From Gordius sp. MW1 (Eukaryota; Nematomorpha; Gordioida; Gordea; Gordiidae): a stretch of 64,000 nucleotides of DNA. The stretch's first letter is position 1. Every line of letters starts with the position of its first letter. The DNA is taken from contig OZ038526.1 of NCBI GenBank assembly GCA_964036665.1, positions 23,374,001-23,438,000 of the forward strand. Direction: 5' to 3'. The position numbers and the translations under genes were made by a program. Below the pieces are notes generated by a model. That model did not search any database, was not told the origin of the DNA, and saw only the letters and a program-made list of their open reading frames with translations. This document shows positions 10,898-22,727 of the stretch, one piece after another.

Positions 10898-12149
10898 TAT
10901 TTAGGCGCTCCTATAGAAGATGTTAAATCTATAAACCTTTTAGAGAATTTCTCCAACATTATCAACTCCATAAGCCACACCCACATCTTAATCCCTACCA
11001 TGCTTTTTTTCTCCTACTTTTGATACTAAAAATAAACAATGGTTTACGCGCCTCGCCAGTCTTACCACAACATTAACCTACTCCGCGCAATCGAAAAAAT
11101 ATTCAAATGCTAATCGAAAGCGCCTTAACTTAAATTTTCAGCCCTCGCCAATGGCTGCAAGCCAACCCTCCCTCTAACCGTAGTGGTATAGGCATCCCCT
11201 TTAATTTAACTTGCATGCTTCATTTCATCCCGTTGATCAACAGACAAGTTATTCAAACAATTTACTCACATGCCAGACCCGCACCTCTACAGCGCCCTAA
11301 GGCTTGGGAAAACAAAATAGATTCCTCAACTCATTCAACTGGAACCATCCAAAGGAAATGGGATTTGCCCCTGATAGCGCTTCCGTTGCTTTCCCATCTT
11401 CGAATAACCTATTTGGATATCCATTTCAAATGGGCTTCCTCCGGGAGTTACGAATGACTCGAGGCCATACCAAGTCAAAACCTAGGCTTACACTTGTCGG
11501 GAGAGGAACTTCGAATAGCTGGGGTATGCCTTGATTGGGACATTGTGTCTCCCTTCAACTGCATCTGTCGCTAACCCGTTCTAGCAAAGAGCCATCATCT
11601 TTTATACCAGCAATACCGCAAGGGGCGGAATCTCCGTCATTCAAAATAAAAAGAATAATCGGGCAATTTATGTAAAAAGCCAGCTTTATAATCCACAGGA
11701 ACCCACAGGGCTAAGCTTTACTGAGGGTAAAAGACCCAACGGCGTACCAATCATCCCGTTGGCTCGTGGCCTAAACGTTTGTTGGGACTTCACAACGGTG
11801 GATATATTCGCTAAATCTAACACCTCTCCCGACCTCATCTCTTTTACTCGAGAAAGAAAGTGGAATACGAATGCTTTAACAATATCATTTTTTGTCCAAG
11901 TAGTGGCCACGGCCCTCGATTAAGGTTTCGAGAACAGCCAATTCCTTAAACAAATATTAAAATATATTTCCTTCATTACACAGGACCCTAAGATTAAATA
12001 TTTACTTCAAGCAGAAAATTACCATGGAAATAGCAAAATCCAATAAAATTTCAATCCACGGCTCTATGCCAGCTTATTAATACAATATACTTTGGCATGT
12101 ATCATTCATAATTACTTGGAAACAAATCTCTATGGGTTTTAAAAAAATA

Positions 12150-12800
12150 TTATTAAAATAAAAAAAATTACATTTAGATTTTATCAAAACAATGCCATCC
12201 GTTTAGTTATAGCGCGTTTTTATATTTTTTATTCGTGTATATCATAATTATAATTAATTGTTTCTAAAATAAAACTTTTAGACCATCAATTATTAATTTC
12301 AACAAATTTCCTAAATATTATTTATTTATCAAAATTTGATTTAATTATTCTAAAATATATACTTAATCAAAAATTTATTTTTATTACATTAAATTTAATT
12401 AAATCGAATAATTATTCAAAACATGAGTTGCCCAAAATGGTTTTAAATAATCTACAGCATATTTTATTGGTCAAAAAATTAAATTTTAGTTAAAATTGAT
12501 TTAATTTATAAATATTGATTAATTTATTATTTTTTTTATATTTTTACTAAAATTCTTTATAAAAACTAATAAAAGTATTTATAAAAAATAAATTTTCTTA
12601 TTTTAAAAATTAATTTTATTGTTCCAAAGTCTTGAATTCTGTTTCTGTACCAACAATAAATCCCAAAATTGGAGATTTTATTATTACTTTGCAGAAATGG
12701 AATTTCGTAAATTAAATAAAAAATAAAAATACCGTTAAGAGAATTTTAATTAAAATAATACTTTTATTAAATTATATAATGTATAATTGTCAATCCGTTT
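12150..12800. other. AT-rich spacer
   Basis: No gene or element recognised. Confidence 0.5.
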
Positions 12801-12858
12801 ATATGAATATTGTTGTGTTTGGATGGATAACGTAGGTAGAGGGAAATGGAACGGGATA

Positions 12859-12884
12859 TTTCGAGCAATTATGGCCCGCGTCAG
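12859..12884 (-). ncRNA. Decayed hammerhead-ribozyme-like core, left arm
   Basis: On minus: CTGACGC, a hairpin GGGC-CATAATT-GCTC, then GAAAT and ATC. The hammerhead core is CUGANGA ... GAAA with an NUH cleavage triplet. Here the last A of the first box is C, so it is probably inactive. Confidence 0.45.
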
Positions 12885-13211
12885 GGGAAAAAATAAAAAA
12901 GGAGAAGATGTAGTCTCAAAAAATAAAGTAAAGTGAATATAAACACGGTGATATAAAAATAGATACAAAAACACTAGAAATTACAAAAGTGGTTATAGCG
13001 AGAAATTAACAATAGTAATTGTAGGGTTGGATGTTTCAATACGAATAGAGTAGTACACGTGGAACTAGGAAAAAGGTGCGAAAAGAAATAGTTTAATAAT
13101 AATAAGCGAACAAAGAGAAAAATGGCACAAAGAATCCAAGAACACAAGGCTCCGTAAAGTAGATGCGCGACCCCTCCGCCATAACCGAACATTCGCTAAA
13201 ATCAACATAGC

Positions 13212-13370
13212 ATTGATTGGGACAACCCGACCGTTCTTTACAAAGCACGATTCGACAAAGAAAGGAAATTCGTAGAAAGCGTCTTGATCGACCGCCTCAA
13301 GCCGAAAATCAACGACCAACCGGGCCAATTTCTAAGCTACAAGCACACCCATCCTCACCAACCTTTATAA
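13212..13370 (+). pseudogene. GIY-YIG-region C-terminal fragment of a Penelope-like element
   Basis: Open frame of 52 codons and a stop, beginning IDWDNPTVLYKAR. An upstream piece in another frame reads SAITEHSL, so a frameshift separates them. A second, more damaged copy (TVLYRAR) lies at about 13540-13600. The GIY and YIG motifs themselves are missing. Confidence 0.5.
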
Positions 13371-14007
13371 TATCATTACAGATAATACTCTAATTTAATT
13401 TATAAATCTCCTGTGTCGATTACTATCAATTTTTAGACTTGGATAAACAACAATAAATGAACCTTGATACAAAGCTGCAAAGATGCGCGACCTACTCCGC
13501 CTTAGTCGAACTATTGTTAAAGAATTAACATTGCAGATTTGGAGAGCACGACTGTCCTTTACAGAGCGCGAAGCGTTTCTGATCGACCGCCTCAAGCCCA
13601 AACAACGACTATCCCATCCAATTTCATAACCACAAGCACAAACATCCACACACATATATATATAATTTACTATATATATCTACCTACCCTTTCATTACAT
13701 ATACTATTATTTATTAAACACAGTTATTATATTTATAAATAAAAACCTGTGTTCCCCTTTTCTTTTTCTTTCTCTTTTTTCGCTTATTATTATTAAACTA
13801 TTTCTTTTCGCATCTTTTTCCTAGTTCCACGTGTACTTACTCTATTTGTATTGTTGAAACATCCATCCCTACAATCACTATTGTTAATTTCTCGCTATAA
13901 CCAGTTTTGTAATTTCTATTGTTGCTGTATCTATATCACCGTGTTTATACTCACTTTACTTAATATTTATTTTTTGAGACTTCATCTTCTCCTTTTTATT
14001 TTTTCCC

Positions 14008-14038
14008 CTGACGATGTTCCATAATTGCCCGAAATATC
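14008..14038 (+). ncRNA. Decayed hammerhead-ribozyme-like core, right arm
   Basis: CTGACGA (14008-14014), loop CATAATT with a partly lost stem, GAAA (14031-14034), and ATC (14036-14038) as candidate cleavage triplet. The two arms suggest an ancestral stem II of GGGC/GCCC; each arm keeps a different part. Stem I is not convincing. Hammerheads are established in Penelope-like elements. Confidence 0.5.
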
Positions 14039-14099
14039 GCGTTCCATTTCCCTCTACCTACGTTATCAATCCAAATCCACCAAATTTCTACAGCAATAT

Positions 14100-14640
14100 T
14101 TATTTTAATATATTATTTAAAATTTAATTTTTAATACTAAACATTATGAAAAAAGATTAAATCATTTTATAAATTTTTTTAATATTATATTTTTTGAATT
14201 AATCAAAACTTGAAATTAAATATTGATTAAAATTATTTTCCCAAATTCGAATAAAATACTGGAGTAATGACTGCGTTTGACTCACCCGGCCAAAACACTA
14301 TAAGAGTGGTGTTAAATTGCTAACTAGCTTCAACTCCAAACGCGAGCACGCACACTGAACTGTTTAATATGCTTCATTAGCACAATGAGTGCACGCTGTT
14401 CGGTGCACTGGCAGAACAGTAGCATATAAAAATGCCCGAGAGGCTGTCGAAGCAGCAAAATCTGTTCAAGCATTGAGCAGATTGCCCGAGCAGTACACTC
14501 AAGCAGATAGCAGATATAATTGCTATTTGCTACGATATAATAAATTTAAATATTTGCTCATATTATTTGGTTTGCCCACCCCCCCCCCTTTTTTTTACTC
14601 TTTTTCTCACCCGGGGTGGGGGGGGGGGGTTATCCCCCCC
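14100..14640. other. Unassigned segment with long C and G runs
   Basis: 14260-14540 has moderate GC with no recognised frame. 14573-14645 holds runs of C, then T, then G, probably part of a decayed MITE. Confidence 0.35.
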
Positions 14641-16046
14641 TCCCTTTTTTGAATAAGGGTCATGGCTTGACTAATCTCTTTTGTTTTTATAACTTTATCG
14701 ACTTGCCCTTTCCACGTGACACGAGCTCTTCCTCTCTTCCCCGGTACCTCCATGTCAAGTACTTTTCGATTTGCATCATTTGACTCTCTTCTTAGTATAT
14801 GACCATACCACCTAGCCGATTTTCGTTAATCATGTCTGCCCTAGATTAAATACCCATTTTTGTCATGAGAAAGTCATTCGTCATTGGTCAAGCTTGCTAT
14901 ACCCCAAGCTCCACCATCATTATCATCTCTGTAGCTTGTAATAGCTTTTCTGCCGTCATGTTTAATGCCCATGTTTTACTATATAGAGTAACACCGGTCT
15001 TACGTTGGATTTGTAGGCGCTCTGCGGCCATATTGGATTTTCTTGTCGCACATTACACCGGATATACTTAGCCATTTAAACAATCCGGGGATAAAATTCT
15101 GTTGAGCAACCTCCCTCTTCATGTAGCATCAAGCCGAGGTGTGTAAACCTGTCGACTTTTGGGTAAGTTCGTCATTCAGCGAGAGGCTGCCTGTAGCGTT
15201 AATTTCTATATATACCCTTTTTCGATCGTGGACATTTAAATCATATCCAGGTCTTTGACCACTTCTCAACTTCTTCGTATATTTTCTCCTTTGTTTCCTC
15301 GCATAGTACTATATTATCGGCATATAGCATACACCATGGTGATGTCTTTTGAATGCCTCTCATTATCGTGCCTACAATTATATTAAATAAAAAGCGACTT
15401 AAAGCTGATCCTTGATGTAAACCAATTTAAACCCGAAAAAATTAATAGTCTCCAACTATCGTCCTAACGCAAGAGATTTGACGCTTAATAAATATTTTTC
15501 ATAAGCCGTATATATGCGTCAGGAATATTTTGTTTTCCTAAGCACCACCATACTAAATTGCGAGGGACCGTGTCATAATTTTCTCCAAGTCGATAAAAAC
15601 CATAAGTAGATCTCTTCTCTTTTCACCAAATTTATCCATCATGTGTCTTAGTGCGAAGATTGGGATTTCCAACTCGTTTTTTAGCCTTGTTACTAAGATC
15701 CTTTCCATAAGCTTCAAGGATTGGCAAGTTAGCTTAATACCTATGTAATTGCCACAGTTCTGTGTGTCTCCTGTGCTTTAAATAAGGGTATAATAGTCCT
15801 TGCTCTCCATTGATTAGATTTGACCTTCTACCAATATTTTGTTAGAGAGGTTCGTCATGATCGTGACTACTTCTTCACGGCATCGGAAATGCTTCCATAG
15901 ATATCTTTCTAGGCCATTTCTTTTCCTTTTTGCATCTTGTGTCCTGTAAACATCCTCTTAAAAGAGTTCGCCCAAACTTATGTTTGGCTCAATATGGGGA
16001 AGGGAATCTTTGTCATTTGCAATTCATAAGTTTTCTAAATAACCTT

Positions 16047-17158
16047 TGTAGGGGTTTAAGTCTACTTCATTCTAACTAAAGGAACTTTATTAATATCAAA
16101 AGATATAATATCAATATTCGATGGCACGCATTAGTTTATATATCATACTATCGAGGTTAATATGCATAACTCGTACGTTAGTTGGGGGTTATTCAAATTA
16201 TAATGATTGTGAATAGAATACGGCGGAGTATAAATAGTGTGTATTCAATTCGAGTGAGAAGGGTGTTCCAAGGTAACCATAATTTCCCTACAGATACTCC
16301 CCTTCTTAAAAATTTGCATAGCAATTCAAAAAAAGAATAATTTGCATTGTTTCGCCGAAATTGTAGTCTTTGCTCTTAAAGGCCGTGAAGGTTTGTGTTG
16401 TGTTGTTTGTGATGGCCGTGTTGAGTAGTGGAAAATTTCAATTTCGGCAGACGTTGCAAAAGACATTGTTAAGTGTAGTAAGGCGTTTAGATTTTCATCG
16501 TATCGCACCCAGATAGTTAGGTTAGTTCCACATATTGGGACACATTTACCTTTGGATTATAGTTAGGTTCGTTCCACATAATGAGACACATTTACCTTGG
16601 AATTGTAGTTAGGTTCGTTCCACCTATTGGGACACATTTACCTTGGGATTGTAGTTAGGTTCGTTCCACATATTGGGACACATTTACCTTGGGATTGTAG
16701 TTAGGTTCGTTCCACATATTGGGACACATTTACCTTGGGATTGTAGTTAGATGAAGGATTGTATGGTTTGAGAACCTAGTGCCCAAAAATAATTAAAAGG
16801 AACTGTTATGGGGAAAATAAAAACAAAAATGTAGCGTTGGGGTTATAAATATTTTTTTTTTGGGGGGGGGGGGGAATCAAATACATTCGGCTCCCCCCGT
16901 TAAGCTGGGTCACCAATTGTAGAAATTTAAGCCTACTTTATTCTAACTAAAGGAACTTTATTAATATCAAAAGATATAATATCAATATTCGATGGCACGC
17001 ATTAGTTTATATATCATACTATCGAGGTTAATATGCATAACTCGTACGTTAGTTGGGGGTTATTCAAATTATATTGTGAATAGAATACGGCGGAGTATGA
17101 ATAGTGTGTATTCAAATCGAGTAAGAAGGGTGTTCCAAGTAACCATAATTTCCCTATA
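16047..17158 (-). mobile_element. Miniature LTR retrotransposon (TRIM-like)
   Basis: LTRs 16047-16292 and 16918-17158 are highly similar, bounded by TGTAG...CTACA (degraded to CTATA in one). On minus, the LTR is followed by TTGGTGACCC, the same presumed primer-binding site as the Gypsy element at 48741-53345, and a purine-rich tract precedes the other LTR. The 625-bp interior has no gag-pol. It contains five 46-bp tandem repeats (16516-16745) and G-runs. It probably depended on a Gypsy-type partner. Confidence 0.75.
16516..16745 (+). repeat. Five 46-bp tandem repeats inside the TRIM-like element
   Basis: Units begin GTTAGGTTCGTTCCACATAT at 16516, 16562, 16608, 16654 and 16700, with exact 46-bp spacing; a partial sixth starts at 16746. 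Confidence 0.9.
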
Positions 17159-18334
17159 CCTACTACCTTTTCATAACTTCCTTCGGCTTGAATAAAATTT
17201 GAACTTTTCGTTTTTATCTATTTTAAGAACTCCTACATCGCCACTTTTCTTCTCCCTTATCTTGGCCAATTTCTACATAATCCCCAATTTGTTTGCAATT
17301 TCGATGTCCGCGGCATTATTCGCTATTGAATGGCCTTTGTCGCGGTTCTCTTTGCCTGTCTATACTCTTATCATTCTCCGACTATTTTGATTTATGCCCC
17401 CGTCTATATAGATTTTTCTTTCTTTCAATGAAATCCCTTATTGTTAATCCCACCATCATAGTTTCATGGTTATAGCTTTGCCTCCGTTGGTCTGTCCTGG
17501 AACCCGAATCGCTGTTTCCTTTAGGTCCTTAGTTAGCGATCGTCGTCTACGCCCCTTCGCAACTTCCTTATAGGCAAAAGTGAGGAGGTTTTTCGATGGT
17601 ATTTTTCGTTCGTCAACGTCCCCTTAAGCCTTGCGCATCGAATTCGTGGATCATAGACGTTTCTCACATCGGGAAATTTTTCTATCAAGATCCATAACAA
17701 TGGGACGAAGTTGCCGGAGATTTTTTCTCAGGGTATTACTTTGCAATCCTTGATAATCCATAAGTTTTTGGCCGTATGAGCAAATAGACAACGCTTCCTA
17801 CTTCTATAATTCACAATATGATCTTCGCGTTTTTGAAAATAGGTGTTAACGATCGCCATGTCGTATGCTTGTATTACTTAGAGAAATTTTTCCCCTTCTT
17901 TGTTTTTTATGCCATGCCCTAGCATCCATGATTGCGACCCGAGGCGATCTTTCCCTACGTGAGCGGTGAAATCCGCCCCAATAATTAGCCCTTCTTTCTG
18001 TCCGATTCCTTGTACTTCCTTTTACAATAAATCAAAGAATATGTCTTCCACTGATTCCAAACACCCAATTTTGGGAGCATACACGCATGACGGTTAGAAG
18101 ACCCCTTTCACGTTGTCCTTGAACAATTCGCTTGGAACGATACCGACTTTGTTTCTAGGATTTGGTGACCCACTGTAGAATAGTTTGTAACTTCCTTATA
18201 ACTCCCGGACTTTGGTTCCGTTTCACCTCGTTTCTTGTAGGCAGGCGATCTTTTTGTGCAACCTCGATGCTCTTCCCCGTCAACGTTCCTACATTCCAGC
18301 ACGTTAACATTCTTTCCACTACTAATTTCCTTAA

Positions 18335-18947
18335 CCCTCGAAAGTATTCGTGGGGTATTTTGGTACTAAACGCAAATTATAAATTTAAATATAAAACGCA
18401 ATTTAAATCTAATGAATCTGGCCTTTTCAGTAGCTTAATATTTTATCAAGAACTAGGTTAGGTGAAAATTTCATAGGTTTTGGCTTAATACTTTTTAAAA
18501 TAAAGAGCTTTTTTGTCTCGTGGGGTTCTGTTATACCCCACGAATACTCTTACGTAAGTTTTTTTCTATGTGAAAAAATGTATGTATTTTTTTTATATGA
18601 AAACATCTTTTACAATTTGTGTTTTTAATACATTTTGAACATTTTTTTAATAAAAAATCACGTGTATTTTGATTTATTTTAAGGTATATAATGTCAAGAG
18701 GTAAAATAAGGGAAAGCTCTAAAATAACCAAAATAAAAATGGGGGTCCAGAAAATTCTTAATAAGTTTTGTAATGTTGATTAGATTTATATTAATTTATA
18801 CCATTAATCTTAAGACCTTTATAAACATATGTTTATTTCAAAGGTTTTAAAGGAATACTTTAAAAGTTATAAGAAGTTTAAAAATGGGGTAGAGTTATAC
18901 CCCACGAATACTCTCGCGTTCGGGATTTTGAGGAATACTCCCGAGGG
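18335..18947. mobile_element. piggyBac-like MITE
   Basis: TTAA at both borders (18331-18334 and 18948-18951). Ends are CCCTCGAAAGTATT and, inverted, CCCTCGGGAGTATT. Subterminal repeats carry CGTGGGG. No transposase. TTAA duplication and CCC ends are the piggyBac signature. Confidence 0.8.
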
Positions 18948-19109
18948 TTAAAAGCCTTCGTTGTGAGTTTGGCAGTAATCCTAGAGTATTTTTCACATTG
19001 GACGGGTGGGGTATGCAGTGCGCGTCGTTTGTGAAGGACGTCCTAGCTTTTTGTTGTTTGTTAAAAACTATTGTGATTTTGGCGTTGGTTTTTATAGCCG
19101 GTTTCTGAC

Positions 19110-19410
19110 ATGACGCCAACCCTCCACTTCTTGCACACGGACTTGGGACCGTGAAGCGAATGATGTGAATCCAAAAGTACTGGACATGGAGGTTACGGGG
19201 AAGAGACTATGAGGACGACCTCGTGTAACGTGGAAAGGGCAAGTTGACAAAGTTATGAAATCTAAGAAGATCAATCAAGACATGACTCTTACCCGATGTA
19301 GATGGAAGAAACTCATCAAAACAAATCCAAAGACTGTGGGATCAAATACTTGATAAAGAAGAGGAATATGAGACCATACCCATTCGTCCAGTAAACTTAG
19401 ATTAATTTAC
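19110..19410 (+). mobile_element. RTE-type LINE 3' fragment
   Basis: Encodes GRPRVTWKGQVDKVMKSKK and RWKKLIKTNPKTVGS, the C-terminal end of RTE-type polymerases, with stops. Opposite in sense to the main copy. Confidence 0.65.
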
Positions 19411-19419
19411 TTCAATATT

Positions 19420-19740
19420 TAAATTTGCTATATTAAAAATTTATGGAAGATTTTATATCTCTTACAAAAATGTGTGAAACAAATTTTAAAGGTTATCTTT
19501 TTAACAAGTTCCCTTTATAAAATTACTCTAAGATTAGATTTTCTTTCCATACGATTAAGCTAAACTAATGATAAAGGTGAAAAAGCTGCCAAATATGTTT
19601 TATTGAAAATTTTTAACTTTAAAAATAGTTTCCAATATTATCATATTTGTCATGCATGATTTTGTGTTTTCCGACTAGAAGTGTTAAGGAAAAAACAGCA
19701 GGTAGAAAATATCGTTTAAAACTTTATCGTTGAAAATTTT
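19420..19740. other. AT-rich spacer between two LINE ends
   Basis: Nothing recognised. Confidence 0.4.
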
Positions 19741-19995
19741 TTTATTACATGTTTATTATCAAATCTTGTGACAATATTAAAATATCTTCTTCTTCTTTTT
19801 CTTTATCAGTTATTTGGTCCCACATTCGTGGGGTTTGTTTTGATAAGTTTCCTTCATCTTGACCGGGTGTGTGCCATGTCTTGACTAATTTCTTTAGTTT
19901 CCATAACTTTAACGACTTGTCCTTCCACGTGACACGGGGTCGTCCTCTTCCTCTCTTCCCCGGTACCTCCATGTCCAGTACTTTTCGATTTACGT
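19741..19995 (-). mobile_element. RTE-type LINE 3' fragment
   Basis: Open frame on minus with GKRGRGRPRVTWKDKSLK, the conserved Arg/Gly-rich tail of RTE-type polymerases. Only the last 75 or so residues remain. Confidence 0.7.
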
Positions 19996-20429
19996 CATCC
20001 GTGAAATATATTATTATGAAAACTACTATAAAATAAAGAAAAATTACAATAGCCTTATCAATTATTTTGACGGGCCCGGGGCAGGCGTAAAAATATACTA
20101 TTATTAACCTCTTTATGAATTATCAGAGCAATAGTTATTGCTGAATAAATACCCTTCATTTATAAATATATATATTAATTATTGATTAAAATCAAGCTAT
20201 TCATCCTTTTCGCTAGAGTCTAAATCACAAATTTATATATAAATTAGCTGTGCCCGGCCAAGCGTTGCTTTGGCTTGGTTCTTATTTGGCTAAATAATTG
20301 GTACATTTTGTTAGAATATTTGAATTCTAACAAAATGATTTTTAACAGAAAATAATCAAAAAAATAATAATGATAAAAAAATTTTCGTACATTTCCCACA
20401 TCACCCATCGTTACCATTCAAATTTTTAA

Positions 20430-20873
20430 AAAGCATTAAAAAGTAATGATATTAAAAACATAATCATCACGCAAAAACCTAATGAATCACTCTTAACCAT
20501 CTTACAAAATAACTATGATTCCGATTCACAGACAAATAACGTTGTCTATAAAATTACCTGTAGTGATTGCAACCAATTTTACATCGGGGAAACAAAAAGA
20601 GACATAAAAGTTAGGCTCAAAGAACACTTGGCCGCTTTATATCGCCCTAACGTGGTACCAACAGGAGTATCAAACCACATTTTAAAGGAAAATCACACAT
20701 CGACACCTAAACAATCCATCCTACTTTTTACAAAATCATATTTTGAAAGGAAGACGTTAGAGTCCTTCTTTATTAGAAGACTTAACCCCACTCTAAATGA
20801 AGATATGGGAAGAGTACCCCTCTACCCTTGGTTACACAAAAATTTATCACTACCAAAAGAACATACTATTTAG
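20430..20873 (+). pseudogene. Penelope-like element GIY-YIG endonuclease fragment
   Basis: Open frame of about 147 codons after a stop at 20427-20429. It contains NNVVYKITCSDCNQFYIGET, the expected KI-x-C-x2-C zinc-knuckle-like pair followed by the YIG core, then RLKEH and later NPTLNEDMG. This is the C-terminal nuclease of Penelope-like retroelements, which nicks the target. The reverse transcriptase is absent, so the copy is 5' truncated. A hammerhead-like motif follows 51 bases after the stop. Confidence 0.75.
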
Positions 20874-20924
20874 TTTATATTCTATTTATATTTATTCTAT
20901 TTTATTTAACTTTATTTTACTTAT

Positions 20925-20956
20925 CTAAAGATGTTTTCTATGAAAACGAAATATTA
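20925..20956 (+). ncRNA. Hammerhead-ribozyme-like motif after the Penelope ORF
   Basis: CTAAAGA (20925-20931), a perfect hairpin GTTTTC/GAAAAC (20933-20947), GAAA (20948-20951), then T and ATT. The spacing matches the motif at 14008-14038. The invariant G of CUGA is A here, so self-cleavage is probably lost. Confidence 0.5.
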
Positions 20957-20959
20957 TAA

Positions 20960-21840
20960 TAATTATAATATTTTTTTAACACGATCGAAATATCCCGAAA
21001 ATCTATCCTTGAAAAAAAATTTCTCCTGTTCTATTAAAAATATTAAATAAGTGTTAAAATATCCAAATAGCAAACTTTATATTTTTTGAAAAACTTTAAT
21101 ACACATTTTTAACGATTTAGCGCGACACGACAACTTATTGACAATATAAAGATATGAATTAGTTCATAAAAAACATTTTCTATGGAAAGGCAGACTGAAA
21201 AAACTATAAATTAATTTAAAGTATAGAATAAATTTTATTTTTCTAGCAAATTATAACATTTATATCAAATTAACTGTGTTTGTCAACTAAAAATAGACTT
21301 AGAAAATTATAAGTTCTCTTATAGTTGACTTAGTTGCATAATTGAGCAAATTGAGATCCTTCTTTAAATCAAAGTGCATGTATTTAATTTTATACAAAAA
21401 TCATTATAATCAAATTTGTATTAGAATTATTTACCTTCCAATCTAACTAACTTTGCCATTAAATATTAATTATCTAGTAGAGTATAGGTTCATGTATTTA
21501 TTCAATATTGCACAATTATAGTAATTTAAATGCACCTGCCCACCCAGCTTATAATGTGAAAAGTAATGCATATGACAAAACTACGTATTCACATAATGTT
21601 TTATTTAGGTTCAAAAATTTGGGAGGTATACTATTAGTTGAATCTTCTAGAAAATTCATAATTTAAGATTTAATCTATTGCGGTGTCATTAAATACTCTA
21701 TTGTACTTTTGAAATGGTTAGGCTGGTGCTCACAAAACTCCAGCCAGCTTGGCTTAACTTGTTTAATTATTCAAACTGATTGACCACCAATTTATAATTA
21801 CCGCATCATGCAGGATGAGTAACTGCGAAATTTAAATATG
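20960..21840. other. AT-rich spacer
   Basis: No gene recognised. A moderate-GC patch at 21710-21760 has no clear frame. Confidence 0.4.
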
Positions 21841-21844
21841 CTTT

Positions 21845-22276
21845 AGTAGTATTTACTATTCCATCAGAACTCATTCTAAGCCTAACATTCTGTAATATCC
21901 AATAATGCTATGGATACAAATATGTGATAAATATATTATAAAATTATTTACATACGCTAAGGATCAGCCATGCTTGGGTAAATGATTGCCAAATTTTAAA
22001 TTTTTTGCAAAAATATATACTATTTATTACACTTAGAAATTTTTCAAATATCAAATATATTCCATACATATTGATCTACACTTAATACCGTAAATGTAAA
22101 TCATGCAAATTAAAATACACAATAATTTAATAAAACCTAACGATCAATAAAAAGTCGAGATCTCGCCGTAAAAATCTCTTATCGTCTCGTCTCGACATCA
22201 AAATTCTCGTCTCGATCTCGACTCCATTTATCAATTTCTCGTCTCGAGATTTTTCTCGGTTTTTTCGCATCACTAG
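21845..22276 (-). repeat. CTCG-rich repeat, inverted copy
   Basis: Inverted relative to 27604-28018. Read on minus it starts GTGATGCGGAAAAACCGAG, followed by many CTCG/GAGACGAGA motifs and an AT-rich tail with a GGAATAGTAAATA end. Confidence 0.7.
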
Positions 22277-22484
22277 TCAGCTGAAAGATTTTAAAAAAAA
22301 TGCATTAACTTAAATAAGAGAAGATTTGTCCAAAAGTTATGTTGGTAAGCAAAACGTGGTACATTGAGGCTATGGCTTGCATTTTGGCTACAATGTGATT
22401 TTGCAATTAGAACTTTTAAGAAGAGCGACCTTCCTTTTTTGTTCAATCATTGTGAACACTCACAATATATCACGTTAATGAAGA

Positions 22485-22727
22485 ATGTGCGTTTTGCTTA
22501 AGCACCAATTTTATAAAATAAGACATAATTGTTCGGCATTTAAAAATATTTTCGGACGGCAAGTGTTGCACCACCATTCATTTTTAAAGAAACATTCAAT
22601 AATCTTGTATTCTTCAACTAGATCAAACCTTATTCAAGCCAGAAGGGGTGATGGAAAGGTGAAAGGTTATTCTAAGGAACTTAGGAATATTGCATATGAC
22701 AAAGATTGCCTTCGTGATATAAAGTGA
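22485..22727 (+). CDS. Hypothetical 80-codon ORF with a mitochondrial-presequence-like start
   Basis: ATG-initiated frame MCVLLKHQFYKIRH... The first 50 or so residues contain no Asp or Glu and many Lys, Arg, His and Ser, like a mitochondrial targeting sequence; the tail reads GYSKELRNIAYDKDCLRDIK. I do not recognise it. Splicing out of the end is possible (GTGAAA directly overlaps the stop). It lies 625 bases from the 3' end of ISCA2 on the opposite strand. It may be a chance ORF. Confidence 0.3.
   Translation: MCVLLKHQFYKIRHNCSAFKNIFGRQVLHHHSFLKKHSIILYSSTRSNLIQARRGDGKVKGYSKELRNIAYDKDCLRDIK

Larger units (their letters stand above)
7760..12150 (+). mobile_element. RLE-type LINE, copy B, split by two nested elements
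   Basis: Degenerate copy of the same family as 29718-31745. Visible blocks in order: LGFGVKEGCEAACHVA (RT, about 8235), IQQGDLLAPALFCMAMQ (about 8470), the catalytic YLDD in LWYLDDVFQVG (about 9770), and the C-terminal WDFTTVDIFAKSN (about 11790). Many stops and frameshifts show it is dead. It is interrupted by a hAT element (8518-9733) and a foldback MITE (9943-10897), giving an uninterrupted length near 2.2 kb. The 5' end is truncated before the RT. It ends in an A-rich tract near 12150. Confidence 0.8.
12815..14090. mobile_element. Inverted Penelope-like element remnant
   Basis: Two inverted arms of about 300 bp (12815-13115 and 13765-14085) enclose two direct, diverged copies (about 13117-13400 and 13480-13660) of a coding fragment read on plus. 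The fragment encodes IDWDNPTVLYKARFDKERKF and VLIDRLKPKIN, like the downstream half of Penelope GIY-YIG regions. Complex direct and inverted terminal repeats are typical of Penelope elements. Both arms carry a hammerhead-like core. No reverse transcriptase remains. Confidence 0.6.
14640..18330 (-). mobile_element. RTE-type LINE, decayed, split by an LTR element
   Basis: Reading on minus from 18303: CWNVGTLTGK is the first block of an APE-type endonuclease; further endonuclease text runs to about 17400. The RT part lies in 16046-14640: LYADNIVLCEETKE (about 15320) is the YxDD-type catalytic motif with the second Asp changed to Asn, then RPVLLYSKTWALN and ENRLGGMVIY near the C-terminus. Numerous stops and frameshifts make it a pseudogene. 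The copy is interrupted by 16047-17158. The 5' flank (18952-19090) probably belongs to the same element beyond a piggyBac-like MITE. Confidence 0.75.

Noticed and set aside
12655..12715. A 12-nt plus-strand micro-exon after TTTGCAG
   Set aside because: No neighbouring exons in a matching phase; too short to support.
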